A stretch of DNA of 15,834 bases, from positions 1 to 15,834 of the forward strand of contig DGSY01000016.1 in NCBI GenBank assembly GCA_002394125.1, given 5' to 3'. Of the stretch, positions 5,919 to 13,287 are shown piece by piece (position 1 is the first letter of the stretch; the number at the start of each line of letters is the position of its first letter). Source of the stretch: Ruminococcus sp. UBA4350 (GTDB lineage Bacteria > Bacillota > Clostridia > Oscillospirales > Ruminococcaceae). The position numbers were made by a program, and so were the translations under genes. The notes below the pieces were generated by a model. The model had not been told where the DNA came from, made no database searches, and saw nothing but the letters and a program-made list of their open reading frames with translations.

Positions 5919-7400
5919 TCATGCTCTGTGGCCGCCGACCTGTCCGTTCCGTTCCCGTGCGGTCGCGCCTTCCATATAGTCCATGCCCTTCAGAATTGCA
6001 TTTTTACCGTATTTATATTTGATCGCGAGCAGCGTCTTTTGCAGTCGGCGCTCCTTTTCCAGTGCGGTCTGCTCCTGCTTCCGCCGGCGCTCCAGCTGCT
6101 CCACGTCATCAAACAGCCCGTACTGCACCGGCGCATCCTCCGGCACATCGGCTTCGCGGATCACATGATTCGCCGTGATATTCAGCCGCCGGATGAGCAA
6201 ATCTCTGTCCGTGATGCGGTCAAAGATCTGCATGGCCGCAGACAGAATGATTTTTGCCGATGCCGTATGTCTGCCGAGATTCAGCGAGCCGTGCGCGGGC
6301 TTCGGCATCAGCTTTCCGTAGTAATTCAGCTTCATTTCTCCGCTGTAGCCCTCCGGAACGCCGGTGTGATCGTACCCGATATCCAGCACGAGCTGATCGG
6401 CGGCAAGCTCCTTCCGCACCAGATCCAGCGCGAGCTGATCTGCCATTTCGCGGACGATCAGCCGTGCCTTTGCAGGCGTATACGGCTCCGCAAGCACCTG
6501 CCCCTGTGAGAGACTCTGATTCTCCGGCCGGTACGCCTTGACCGCCGCGATCGTACACGGCTCCCAGCCCCATGCATGGTCGATCAGGAACTCCGCCTTC
6601 ACGCCGAACACCTTATAAAGCCGGTCCTCATAATATTCCGAAAACCGCGCCAGCTGTCCCATATTGCAGATATGCAGCGCAGCCAGCCGCCGCGCCGTTC
6701 CGCCGCCGATCATCCAGAAATCCGTGATCGGCGTATGATCCCAGAGCTTCTGCCGGTATGAATGCTCGTCCAGCTCCGCAATGCGCACACCATCCTTGTC
6801 CGGCGGCATTTTTTTTGCGACAATGTCCATCGCGACCTTCGCAAGAAACATATTCGTGCCGATTCCGGCCGTCGCGGTGATGCCGGTGACGTTCAGTACA
6901 TCGCGGATCATGCGCATCGCCAGCTCATGCGCCGTGCAGCGGTAGGTCACCAGATAATTTGTGACATCCATGAACACCTCGTCAACCGAATAGACATGGA
7001 TATCCTCCGGCGCGATATATTTCAGATAGATCTGATAGATTCCCGCGCTGACCTCCATATACCGGCGCATCTGCGGCGGCGCGGTGATATAATCGACGGC
7101 GTACTCCGGATGCCTTGCAAGCTCGTCCGCAAAGACGGAGCTGCCGGTCAGTGTGCGTCCCCGCACACGGCTTCTGCGCCGTTCATTTTCCTGCGCGACC
7201 TTTTGGATCGCCTCAAACAGCCGCGGCCTGCCCGGTACGCCGATCGCTTTCAGGGACGGCGACACCGCAAGACAGATCGTTTTCTCGGTGCGGCTCGGAT
7301 CCGCGACGACCAGATTGGTATTGAGCGGGTCAAGCCCGCGCTCCATGCACTCGACCGAAGCATAAAACGATTTCAGATCAATACAGACATAGACAGACAC
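5919..7400 (-). CDS. Y-family DNA polymerase (UmuC/UvrX-like)
   Basis: The protein of about 493 aa is a translesion polymerase. With the GTG at 7400 as start, the palm begins CIDLKSFYASVE with catalytic Asp8, and the second catalytic pair lies in YSVDE (Asp140, Glu141). Both are intact, which argues against an inactive ImuB. A helix-hairpin-helix-like thumb region contains WMIGGGTARRLAAL. The C-terminus has the usual KYGKNAILKGMD and RERNGQVGGHRA. The frame stays open upstream to 7541, but that part includes the promoter, so the start must be internal. GTG codons at 7400, 7409 and 7418 are possible. I prefer 7400 because GGGGG lies about eight bases before it and homologues start close to the IDLKSFYA motif. 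First gene of the SOS operon. Confidence 0.92.
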   Translation of the reverse strand: MSVYVCIDLKSFYASVECMERGLDPLNTNLVVADPSRTEKTICLAVSPSLKAIGVPGRPRLFEAIQKVAQENERRRSRVRGRTLTGSSVFADELARHPEYAVDYITAPPQMRRYMEVSAGIYQIYLKYIAPEDIHVYSVDEVFMDVTNYLVTYRCTAHELAMRMIRDVLNVTGITATAGIGTNMFLAKVAMDIVAKKMPPDKDGVRIAELDEHSYRQKLWDHTPITDFWMIGGGTARRLAALHICNMGQLARFSEYYEDRLYKVFGVKAEFLIDHAWGWEPCTIAAVKAYRPENQSLSQGQVLAEPYTPAKARLIVREMADQLALDLVRKELAADQLVLDIGYDHTGVPEGYSGEMKLNYYGKLMPKPAHGSLNLGRHTASAKIILSAAMQIFDRITDRDLLIRRLNITANHVIREADVPEDAPVQYGLFDDVEQLERRRKQEQTALEKERRLQKTLLAIKYKYGKNAILKGMDYMEGATARERNGQVGGHRA

Positions 7401-7443
7401 CGCACACACCCCCGTCACGCCGGATACCGTTTTTTTGCATAAA

Positions 7444-7493
7444 GAACATTTGTTCTTTGCATATAGTATACACCATTTCTGCGAAAATGTCAA
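7444..7493 (-). promoter_or_regulatory. SOS promoter with LexA (DinR) box
   Basis: On the minus strand TTGACA (7488-7493) and TATACT (7465-7470) have a 17-base spacer. GAACATTTGTTC (7444-7455), a perfect match to the Firmicutes LexA box GAACnnnnGTTC, sits nine bases after the -10 element, over the transcription start. LexA binding there would block the promoter, so the polymerase, ATPase and YolD-like genes should be induced by DNA damage. Confidence 0.93.
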
Positions 7494-7549
7494 GGGGTAA
7501 ATTCCGGAAATTTTTCTGCGGGATTCTGCGGACGCGCGCATTGTACGCC

Positions 7550-7670
7550 TGCTGCGGAATCATACAGACAAAACAGGCAGAGCCGGTTTTGACTCTGCCT
7601 GTGAAAATACAGTCCGCTGCGCAAATCTTTCAGCGGCAGCGAAATCATGCTGCCGTATCATTCCGCAGCA
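7550..7670. repeat. 121-bp nested inverted-repeat block
   Basis: Outer arms 7550-7565 (TGCTGCGGAATCATAC) and 7655-7670 are 16-base inverted repeats with one mismatch. They enclose the terminator stem (7573-7602), a stem CCGCTG/CAGCGG (7614-7619 with 7631-7636) and an overlapping alternative stem GGCAGC/GCTGCC (7635-7640 with 7649-7654). The right arm begins just past the kinase gene. No flanking target duplication is visible. Confidence 0.65.
7567..7602 (-). terminator. Terminator of the ABC transporter/kinase operon
   Basis: ACAGGCAGAG (7573-7582) pairs perfectly with CTCTGCCTGT (7593-7602) around a 10-base loop. On the minus strand TTTTGTC follows the stem. It lies about 70 bases after the kinase stop codon. 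Confidence 0.8.
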
Positions 7671-7671
7671 A

Positions 7672-8556
7672 TTATAACGGAAATCCGACCGTCAGGATAA
7701 ACAGATCCCCGCGTCGCGAAGCACGGATCTCTCCGCCGAGCAATTCGGTAAACTGCCTTGCGATCGCAAGCCCCAGACCGGTGTTGCCCTTTGTCCGCGA
7801 AATATCGGTCGTGTAAAATTCATCAAAGATATGCTCTAAATCTATGTCGCCGGATCGGAGTTTATTTGTGAATGTGATCTGTAACCGTCCGGCAGTACTG
7901 ACCGCGACGGTCAGGTCGCCCCTGCCGTGCTTGAGCGCATTGCCGATCAGATTATCGAAAATGCGCAGCAGCATACTCTGATTGGAAAGCAGCATCAGCT
8001 TTCGCTCGCTGCACTGAAAAACGATCGTTCTGCCCTGATCGCAGTAATCGTCATAGTAATGAACGATCGCTTCCTCAAGGACGGAAACGAGGTTGAGCTC
8101 GGTTTTCTCCGGCTTCTTTCCTCTTGAAACGATCTGCGACAGCTCAAAGAACGAGTTGATCAGCTCCTCCAGAAGCATCAGCCGTTTCTCTATAATGGCG
8201 AGCTCACGGCTTTTTTCATCCTCTGACAGCGCCGAATGCTGTATCAGATCAATATATCCCATCGCAGAGGTCAGCGGCGTCCGCAGATCATGGGAGATAT
8301 TGGTCATCATCTGCTCCAATGCGTGATTCTTCTGATGATAGCTGATCTTCATTTCACGCATTTCTTTCAGGAGGGCATTGATCTCTGTGATGAGCCTGTT
8401 TGCCGTTCCGTTTTCAGAGCGTATCACAGAATTGGTATTCCTGCGTTTCAGTTCATTCAGCTGTCCGGCAATGCTGTTGATCTCCATTCTCTGAAGCACA
8501 CAGAATGCCAGCACGACAGCCAAAGCAATACTCAGTATGATGATAACTGCTGTCAT
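7672..8556 (-). CDS. Sensor histidine kinase with one membrane segment
   Basis: The 294-aa kinase has a single N-terminal membrane helix (about residues 2-21), almost no external sequence, and then a helical linker. The H-box is NISHDLRTPLTS with His89, the N-box is DNLIGNALKHG, an F-box-like IFDEFYTTD follows, and the G2 box is TGLGLAIA near the end. The lack of a sensor domain suggests that it senses through the membrane or through the transporter encoded beside it, as proposed for Bce-type and lantibiotic-resistance kinases. GGAGGG precedes the ATG at 8556. It follows the ABC permease gene by 18 bases and is the last gene before the terminator at 7567-7602. The partner regulator is most likely the one at 10352-11026. 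Confidence 0.92.
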   Translation of the reverse strand: MTAVIIILSIALAVVLAFCVLQRMEINSIAGQLNELKRRNTNSVIRSENGTANRLITEINALLKEMREMKISYHQKNHALEQMMTNISHDLRTPLTSAMGYIDLIQHSALSEDEKSRELAIIEKRLMLLEELINSFFELSQIVSRGKKPEKTELNLVSVLEEAIVHYYDDYCDQGRTIVFQCSERKLMLLSNQSMLLRIFDNLIGNALKHGRGDLTVAVSTAGRLQITFTNKLRSGDIDLEHIFDEFYTTDISRTKGNTGLGLAIARQFTELLGGEIRASRRGDLFILTVGFPL

Positions 8557-8574
8557 GCCTGCACTCCCTCCGCA

Positions 8575-9336
8575 TCATTCAAGCTCTCTTTTCGTAAACA
8601 GCACATATCCCAGCACAAATGACAGCACGGTCACAGCGGCGCAGCCGATATAGCATTTCGCCCGGTAGCTGTCGGTGCATCCGATCGCCAGCCTGCTGAT
8701 CATCGTGCTGATTTCATAGGACAACAGCTTTTCGGCAGCCTTTTTTGTTTCCCCGATCCCGAAAAGTACAAGTGAGACTGTGGTATAGACGATCGGCGTA
8801 ATAATTGTTACTGCGTTGAAAGCAGCGCCCTTTCTGAATAAAAATGCAAGGAAAATGAACACCGAAACAATCGCAATGAATAAAGGAAACTGACCGAAAA
8901 GCGCCTTTGCATATTCACCGATCGGGGAGCTGTAATTCTCACCGTTTACGATCCGGTTGACAATGTAGAACAAAATGTTCACGGTCAGAAAAGACAGCAG
9001 TGAGTACACCAGCGTGAAAACATATTTCGCAGTAAAATACTTTTTTTTGCTGACGGCGGATGTGATGGTATTCTTGATCGTATGCTCACTGAATTCACTG
9101 GATATGATACAGAACACAGGTATGATCAGAAAGAAATAAAAAGTGAAATTCATTGCCGTCTGGACAATGTCCAGTTTGATGTCATCGCTGTAATCCAGCG
9201 GCGCGCCGAAGCTGATGCCGCCCGGACTTTGATAGATAACTGAGATCAGAAAGGTTAAAACTGAACCGATCCAGAAAACATAGAAGCTTTTGCTTTTGGT
9301 CAGGCGGTAAAGCTCCGCTCTCATCATATTGATCAT
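8575..9336 (-). CDS. ABC-2-type transporter permease
   Basis: The 253-aa integral membrane protein has about six hydrophobic segments: near residues 18-36, 62-83, 103-125, 148-166, 169-192 and 230-248. The N-terminus MINMMRAELYRLTKSKSFY is typical of ABC-2 permeases that pair with BcrA-type ATPases in antimicrobial-peptide or lantibiotic immunity and resistance. The start codon overlaps the ATPase stop by four bases (ATGA), with GGGAGG seven bases upstream. The first segment is followed by a periplasmic-looking loop before the second. The substrate cannot be read from sequence. Confidence 0.88.
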   Translation of the reverse strand: MINMMRAELYRLTKSKSFYVFWIGSVLTFLISVIYQSPGGISFGAPLDYSDDIKLDIVQTAMNFTFYFFLIIPVFCIISSEFSEHTIKNTITSAVSKKKYFTAKYVFTLVYSLLSFLTVNILFYIVNRIVNGENYSSPIGEYAKALFGQFPLFIAIVSVFIFLAFLFRKGAAFNAVTIITPIVYTTVSLVLFGIGETKKAAEKLLSYEISTMISRLAIGCTDSYRAKCYIGCAAVTVLSFVLGYVLFTKRELE

Positions 9337-10250
9337 GACTGCACCTCCCCGACAAGCTGCTTGAAATAATCCTCCAGAGAAACGCCCGACTCGCCGATCC
9401 CGGAGATGCTCACATCATTCAGCACCAGTACCTTATTCAGCTGCTCCGGCTTTGCGGATTCGTCATAAATGCGGATCTCTCCGCTGTCGATCACCTTGTA
9501 ATCCGTGATATTCAGCTTGCTTTCAAGGATCGTTGCCGCTTTCTTTGTATCGTCTGTTTTCAGAACGATACAGCGGCTGCATTCAAGGTCAAGCTCCTGC
9601 TTTGTGACCTCCTTCAGAACTCTGCCCTTGTCGATGAACAGGAAACGGTTTGCAACTGCATACAGCTCCGAGAGGATATGGCTTGAGATCACCAGCGTGA
9701 TGCCCCTCTCCTGCGACAGCTTGCGGAATATGTCACGCAGCTTGCTGATGCCGATCGGATCCAGACCGTTGACAGGCTCATCCAGAATGATCAGGTCGGG
9801 ATTGTCAAGCACCGCAAAGGCAATGCCCAGTCTCTGCTTCATACCGAGAGAAAAACTGCGGTATTTCTTGTCCTTTACTTCGGTGAGCTGCACAAGCTCC
9901 AATGCTTCGTCGATCTGCTTCAGATCTGTGATGCCCTTCTGAAAGCAGTAATAACGCAGATTCTGATAAGCCGTCATGCTGCCGAAAAACGCAGGATTTT
10001 CGATCAGACAGCCGATGCGTCTTTTTTCCTTTTCGGCGGCAGAGCCCGTTTTGCCGAACAGCGAATATTCGCCCTCTGTCTGCTCGGTCAGGCCGGTGAC
10101 GAGCTTCATCATCGTCGTTTTGCCTGCTCCGTTCCGCCCGATCAGACCGTAGATATCCCCGCGGTAAACGGTCATGTCGGCATGGTCAAGCGCTGTGAAA
10201 TCCCGATAGCGCTTTGTAAGCTGCTTTGTCTGCAATACTATTTCACGCAT
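9333..10250 (-). CDS. ABC transporter ATP-binding protein (BcrA-like)
   Basis: The 305-aa ATPase has Walker A GLIGRNGAGKTT, signature FSLGMKQR, Walker B LIILDEPVNGLDP and the H-loop VISSH, all intact. A C-terminal extension of about 90 residues after the ATPase core is usual in BcrA/CcmA-type exporters. An in-frame ATG at 10274 exists, but it has no ribosome binding site. The ATG at 10250 has AGGAGG (10259-10264) eight bases upstream and starts the protein at MREIVLQTKQLTKRY. It is the first gene of a unit with the permease (4-base overlap) and the kinase, driven by the promoter at 10304-10345. Probably exports or expels a peptide or antibiotic; this is family-level inference. Confidence 0.93.
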   Translation of the reverse strand: MREIVLQTKQLTKRYRDFTALDHADMTVYRGDIYGLIGRNGAGKTTMMKLVTGLTEQTEGEYSLFGKTGSAAEKEKRRIGCLIENPAFFGSMTAYQNLRYYCFQKGITDLKQIDEALELVQLTEVKDKKYRSFSLGMKQRLGIAFAVLDNPDLIILDEPVNGLDPIGISKLRDIFRKLSQERGITLVISSHILSELYAVANRFLFIDKGRVLKEVTKQELDLECSRCIVLKTDDTKKAATILESKLNITDYKVIDSGEIRIYDESAKPEQLNKVLVLNDVSISGIGESGVSLEDYFKQLVGEVQS

Positions 10251-10303
10251 TGCTGTAACCTCCTGTGTGTTCATTTCAGCTGATAGTTACATGATAGCAT
10301 GAA

Positions 10304-10345
10304 ATTATAAAAAAACACTGAAATCAAGTCTTAAAAAAGTCTTAA
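10304..10345 (-). promoter_or_regulatory. Transporter promoter with 11-bp direct repeats
   Basis: A minus-strand TATAAT lies at 10304-10309. Upstream, AAGTCTTAA occurs twice on the plus strand (10326-10334 and 10337-10345), exactly 11 bp apart, covering the place of the -35 element (10327-10332). This is the expected layout of an OmpR-family activator site, so the regulator encoded immediately upstream probably switches on the ABC transporter and kinase. Confidence 0.75.
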
Positions 10346-10351
10346 CCGGGA

Positions 10352-11026
10352 TTATTTTTTCAGACGATAGCCGATGCCCCACACCGTTTCGATATATTCC
10401 TCATCCGGATTGCACTCCTTCAGCTTTTTCCGCAGCTTGCTGATATGCACATTCAGCGTGTTGTCATCGGCGGAGTTTTCGCAGTCCCATACCGTATCAT
10501 AGATCAGGCTCTTGGTGCAGGTGCGGTCTGGATTTTTCATCAGCAGCTCCAATAAAGCGAATTCGTGCTTTGAAAGCTCAATCGACTTTCCGCAGCATTC
10601 GGCGGAGAAATCCGATTTGTTCAGCACGATATCCTTGTATGTGAGTGTCTCACCGGTTTGGGCGGCTGCATCTGTGCGCAGCCTTGCGGCGATTCGCGCA
10701 AGCAATTCTTCATTATGAAAAGGCTTCGTCACATAATCGTCTGCACCTAACGCGAAAAGATCAACCTTCTTGCTGACATCATGTATGGCACTTGTGACGA
10801 TAACGGGCACATTGTGCTTTGCTTTCAGATCACGGATAATATCCTCTCCGCTTCGTCCGGGGAGCATGAGGTCAAGCAGGATCAGACTGATCTCCCTGCT
10901 GTGTACGAGGATACCCTCCGTTCCAGAAAATGCGCTGACGGTCTGATAACCGTTCTGCTGCAAAAGAATACGGAGCATATCGTTGATCTCTGTGTCATCT
11001 TCAATAATCAGGATCGTTTTCTGCAT
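10352..11026 (-). CDS. OmpR-family response regulator of the ABC transporter locus
   Basis: The 224-aa regulator has the receiver acidic pair EDD (residues 9-11), phosphoacceptor Asp52 (LLDLMLPG), Ser79 at the switch position and Lys101 (YVTKPF). A winged-helix domain follows, with LSKHEFALLELLM, DNTLNVHISKLRKKL and WGIGYRLKK at the C-terminus. A GTG at 11035 is in frame, but GGAGG is placed eight bases before the ATG at 11026, which I use. The stop codon lies just six bases past the distal 11-bp repeat of the promoter at 10304-10345, so the gene may read through into the transporter genes. Its likely kinase is the one at 7672-8556. Confidence 0.94.
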   Translation of the reverse strand: MQKTILIIEDDTEINDMLRILLQQNGYQTVSAFSGTEGILVHSREISLILLDLMLPGRSGEDIIRDLKAKHNVPVIVTSAIHDVSKKVDLFALGADDYVTKPFHNEELLARIAARLRTDAAAQTGETLTYKDIVLNKSDFSAECCGKSIELSKHEFALLELLMKNPDRTCTKSLIYDTVWDCENSADDNTLNVHISKLRKKLKECNPDEEYIETVWGIGYRLKK

Positions 11027-11058
11027 TTCATCCACCTCCGGAACAGGCTGATATGACG

Positions 11059-11088
11059 GAAGCTCCCGAAACGGAAGCCGGGAGCTTC
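11059..11088. repeat. 10-bp hairpin upstream of the regulator gene
   Basis: GAAGCTCCCG (11059-11068) pairs perfectly with CGGGAGCTTC (11079-11088) around a 10-base loop. No T-run follows on either strand. It lies between the stop at 11145 and the ribosome binding site at about 11036, so it may be a 3' end of the upstream transcript or a leader hairpin of the regulator mRNA. Confidence 0.55.
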
Positions 11089-11144
11089 AAAGGTATTATT
11101 CTGAAACCGGACACTGCGTTCCGTTTCTCATTTGATGAACGTGT

Positions 11145-11897
11145 TTATTTCAGTGTATAGCTGCGAATATCAAAGACCTGCATGACCTCGTCCTGATCGG
11201 ACAGCACACGCACGCCCGCGAGCCGTCCCTCATCATAATACCGGTACACCGTATAGTAAACCGGATCCTCGCCGGTGAGATCGCAGACCAGCCAGACCTC
11301 GCAGACATAATGCCCGCCGGCAACCTCGGCGCGGTATGTGTCATAGCAGCTTGCCTTCAGCAGATCCAGATTCTCCGTTCCGAAAAACAGCTCAAAGAGC
11401 AGCGGCATTTGCATGGACTGCTTCTGCGTCTTGAACCAGTTTGCGGTACCTGATTTCACAACAGCAGCATCGGATGACTTTGTATGCACATAGCTGTAAA
11501 CCGAAACCGTATCCGAGATGTCCATCTTGTCATTGAACATATACATCGCCGCGTCAACCGTCACGGCTCTATCGCCGATCTCCTCACGGAGCGCCTTTGC
11601 GCAGACGCCCTTCTCAAGCGAATCATCCGGCACATCCGCTTCGCCCGTCCGGTAATCGAACCGGATCGTGCCGATCGTTTCATGATAGAGATTATACCGT
11701 CTGCCGACAAGAATGACAACAAATCCGGCTGCGACCAGAATCAGCAGGATCACAAAGATCCACATTTTGATCTTTGATTTCCGTCCGGCTTTCTGTCCGG
11801 CCTCCGCCTCATCCGAGCCGCAGTACGGCACAAAGCCCTCCTCCGGCTTTTCCGGCTCATCCGGCACCGGCAGGCTCTCTTTCTTTTCGGGCTCCAT
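11145..11897 (-). CDS. Unrecognised single-pass membrane protein
   Basis: The 250-aa protein has an acidic, proline-rich cytoplasmic N-terminus (about residues 1-40) containing VPYCGSD, which looks like the remnant of a zinc ribbon with only one Cys. A basic patch and one membrane helix (about 45-64) come next, then an extracytoplasmic domain of about 185 residues rich in Tyr and Val, with no family that I recognise. An in-frame GTG at 11909 overlaps the stop of the preceding gene. The ATG at 11897 has GAGGG at a good distance and is preferred. It is the third gene after the decarboxylase beta-like and gamma-like genes and probably shares their riboswitch-controlled transcript. The function is unknown; an accessory role in that membrane complex is possible but only inferred from position. 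Confidence 0.85.
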   Translation of the reverse strand: MEPEKKESLPVPDEPEKPEEGFVPYCGSDEAEAGQKAGRKSKIKMWIFVILLILVAAGFVVILVGRRYNLYHETIGTIRFDYRTGEADVPDDSLEKGVCAKALREEIGDRAVTVDAAMYMFNDKMDISDTVSVYSYVHTKSSDAAVVKSGTANWFKTQKQSMQMPLLFELFFGTENLDLLKASCYDTYRAEVAGGHYVCEVWLVCDLTGEDPVYYTVYRYYDEGRLAGVRVLSDQDEVMQVFDIRSYTLK

Positions 11898-11905
11898 ATC
11901 CGCCC

Positions 11906-12076
11906 TCACTGCTCATCGGATTCGTCATGCCTGCGTTCCTCCGTCAGCTTGTTCAGCAGCATCGTCAGCAGCATGATGACTCCGATCACAATAAAAACAC
12001 CGAGCATACCAAGTCCCATATAGCGCAGATTTTCCACAAAATGCATCGGCTCAAAGGATGCAGTCAGCATATACAT
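11906..12076 (-). CDS. OadG-like gamma subunit of Na+-pumping decarboxylase
   Basis: A 56-aa protein with one hydrophobic helix (YMGLGMLGVFIVIGVIMLLT) and a charged, hydrophilic tail (KLTEERRHDESDEQ) fits the gamma subunit, which anchors and stabilises decarboxylase complexes. Such proteins are short and poorly conserved, so the identification leans on the adjacent beta subunit. Two starts are possible: ATG at 12082, where AAAGGGG is too close, and ATG at 12076, where the same site is about seven bases away. I use 12076. The gene begins 18 bases after the beta-subunit stop and ends nine bases before the next start. Confidence 0.75.
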   Translation of the reverse strand: MYMLTASFEPMHFVENLRYMGLGMLGVFIVIGVIMLLTMLLNKLTEERRHDESDEQ

Positions 12077-12094
12077 ATTCATACCCCTTTCCGA

Positions 12095-13207
12095 TCAGTG
12101 CAGGAAGAAATTCAGGATCAGGCCGCCCGCGATGACGGATGCGATCTGTCCGGAAACATTGACGCCGGTCGCCTGCATCAGAATGAAGTTGGTCGGATCC
12201 TCCTTCAGCGCCAGCTTATGCACGACTCTGCCGGACATCGGGAATGCCGAAATGCCCGCCGCGCCGATCATCGGATTGATCTTCTTTTTCAGGAAGATAT
12301 TCAGGATCTTTGCGAAGATGACGCCGCCCGCCGTATCGAAAATGAACGCGACAAGGCCGAGGCCGAGGATCAGCAGCGTATCTACACGCAGGAATTTATC
12401 CGCCTGCATCTGTGATGCGATCGTGATGCCGAGGAAGATCGTAACGAGATTTGCAAGCGTTTTCTGTGCAGTTTCGGAGAGGCTGTCCAGCACGCCGCAT
12501 TCACGGATCAGATTGCCGAACATCAGGAAGCCGACCAGCGCAACAGATGCCGGCGCGATCAATCCTGCAATGATCGTAATGCAGATCGGGAACAGGATGC
12601 GCGTGATCTTTGAAACAGGCTTCTGCGTGTATTCCATGCGGATCATGCGCTCCTTTTTCGTCGTCAGCAGCTTGATGATCGGCGGCTGAATGATCGGCAC
12701 GAGCGCCATATACGAATACGCCGCAACCATGATCGCACCGATATAATTCGACTGGAGCTTCTGGCCGACGACGATCGAGGTCGGGCCGTCTGCGGCACCG
12801 ATGATCGCGATCGACGCCGCATCATTGATATCGAAGAACATCGAAGCAGTACAGAGCGTAAAGAAGATGCCGAACTGCGCCGCCGCACCAAATAGCATCA
12901 GCACCGGATTCGAGAGCAGCGGTCCGAAGTCGATCATCGCGCCGATGCCGATAAACAATATCAGCGGGAACAATTCATTCGCAATGCCGGCGCCGTAGAG
13001 GATGCTCAGCGGCCCCTCCTCCGAACCCGGCTGCGTGACAGCGCCCGAAAGCGGCAGATTGACAAGGATCGCGCCGAAGCCCATCGGCAGGAGCAGCGTC
13101 GGCTCCATGTCCTTTTTGATCGCGAGATAGATCAGGATTCCTCCGATCGCCCACATGACGATCATCTTCCAATCGAGCTGCAAGAGATTCTGGTATAAAA
13201 CTTCCAT
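12095..13207 (-). CDS. Na+-translocating decarboxylase beta subunit (OadB/GcdB/MmdB family)
   Basis: The 370-aa polytopic membrane protein matches the Na+-channel subunit of oxaloacetate, glutaconyl-CoA and methylmalonyl-CoA decarboxylases in length and composition. The conserved ion-binding segment GAADGPTSIVV places the key Asp at residue 140 (equivalent to Asp203 of Klebsiella OadB). GNLIREC and the C-terminal AAGISAFPMSGRVV block with its Arg are also present, so the channel looks intact. The ATG at 13207 has AAAGGA eight bases upstream. The gene follows a manganese-type riboswitch and terminator (13236-13385) and precedes gamma-like and unknown membrane genes. No carboxyltransferase alpha subunit or biotin carrier is encoded in the window, so which decarboxylase it serves, if any, is unknown. 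Confidence 0.93.
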   Translation of the reverse strand: MEVLYQNLLQLDWKMIVMWAIGGILIYLAIKKDMEPTLLLPMGFGAILVNLPLSGAVTQPGSEEGPLSILYGAGIANELFPLILFIGIGAMIDFGPLLSNPVLMLFGAAAQFGIFFTLCTASMFFDINDAASIAIIGAADGPTSIVVGQKLQSNYIGAIMVAAYSYMALVPIIQPPIIKLLTTKKERMIRMEYTQKPVSKITRILFPICITIIAGLIAPASVALVGFLMFGNLIRECGVLDSLSETAQKTLANLVTIFLGITIASQMQADKFLRVDTLLILGLGLVAFIFDTAGGVIFAKILNIFLKKKINPMIGAAGISAFPMSGRVVHKLALKEDPTNFILMQATGVNVSGQIASVIAGGLILNFFLH

Positions 13208-13235
13208 ATTCCCGTTCCTTTCAGCGTATTACAGC

Positions 13236-13287
13236 AAAAAAAGACCTTTACCGCAGCAGAACGAATGCACACTGCGATAAAAGTCTT
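13236..13287 (-). terminator. Riboswitch expression-platform terminator
   Basis: On the minus strand AAGACTTTTATCGCAG (rc of 13272-13287) pairs over 16 bases with CTGCGGTAAAGGTCTT (rc of 13241-13256), with two G-U pairs. A run of seven T follows (rc of 13236-13242). The 5' arm contains the 3' strand of the riboswitch P1 helix (13276-13282), so aptamer closure and terminator formation exclude each other. This predicts transcription ON when the ligand is bound. Confidence 0.88.

Noticed and set aside
7401..7541. N-terminal extension of the polymerase frame
   Set aside because: The extension would have to be translated from upstream of the SOS promoter -35 and through the LexA box, so the start must be downstream near 7400.
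7550..7670. Insertion sequence or MITE called outright
   Set aside because: No transposase, no target-site duplication and no second copy in the window; recorded only as a structured repeat.
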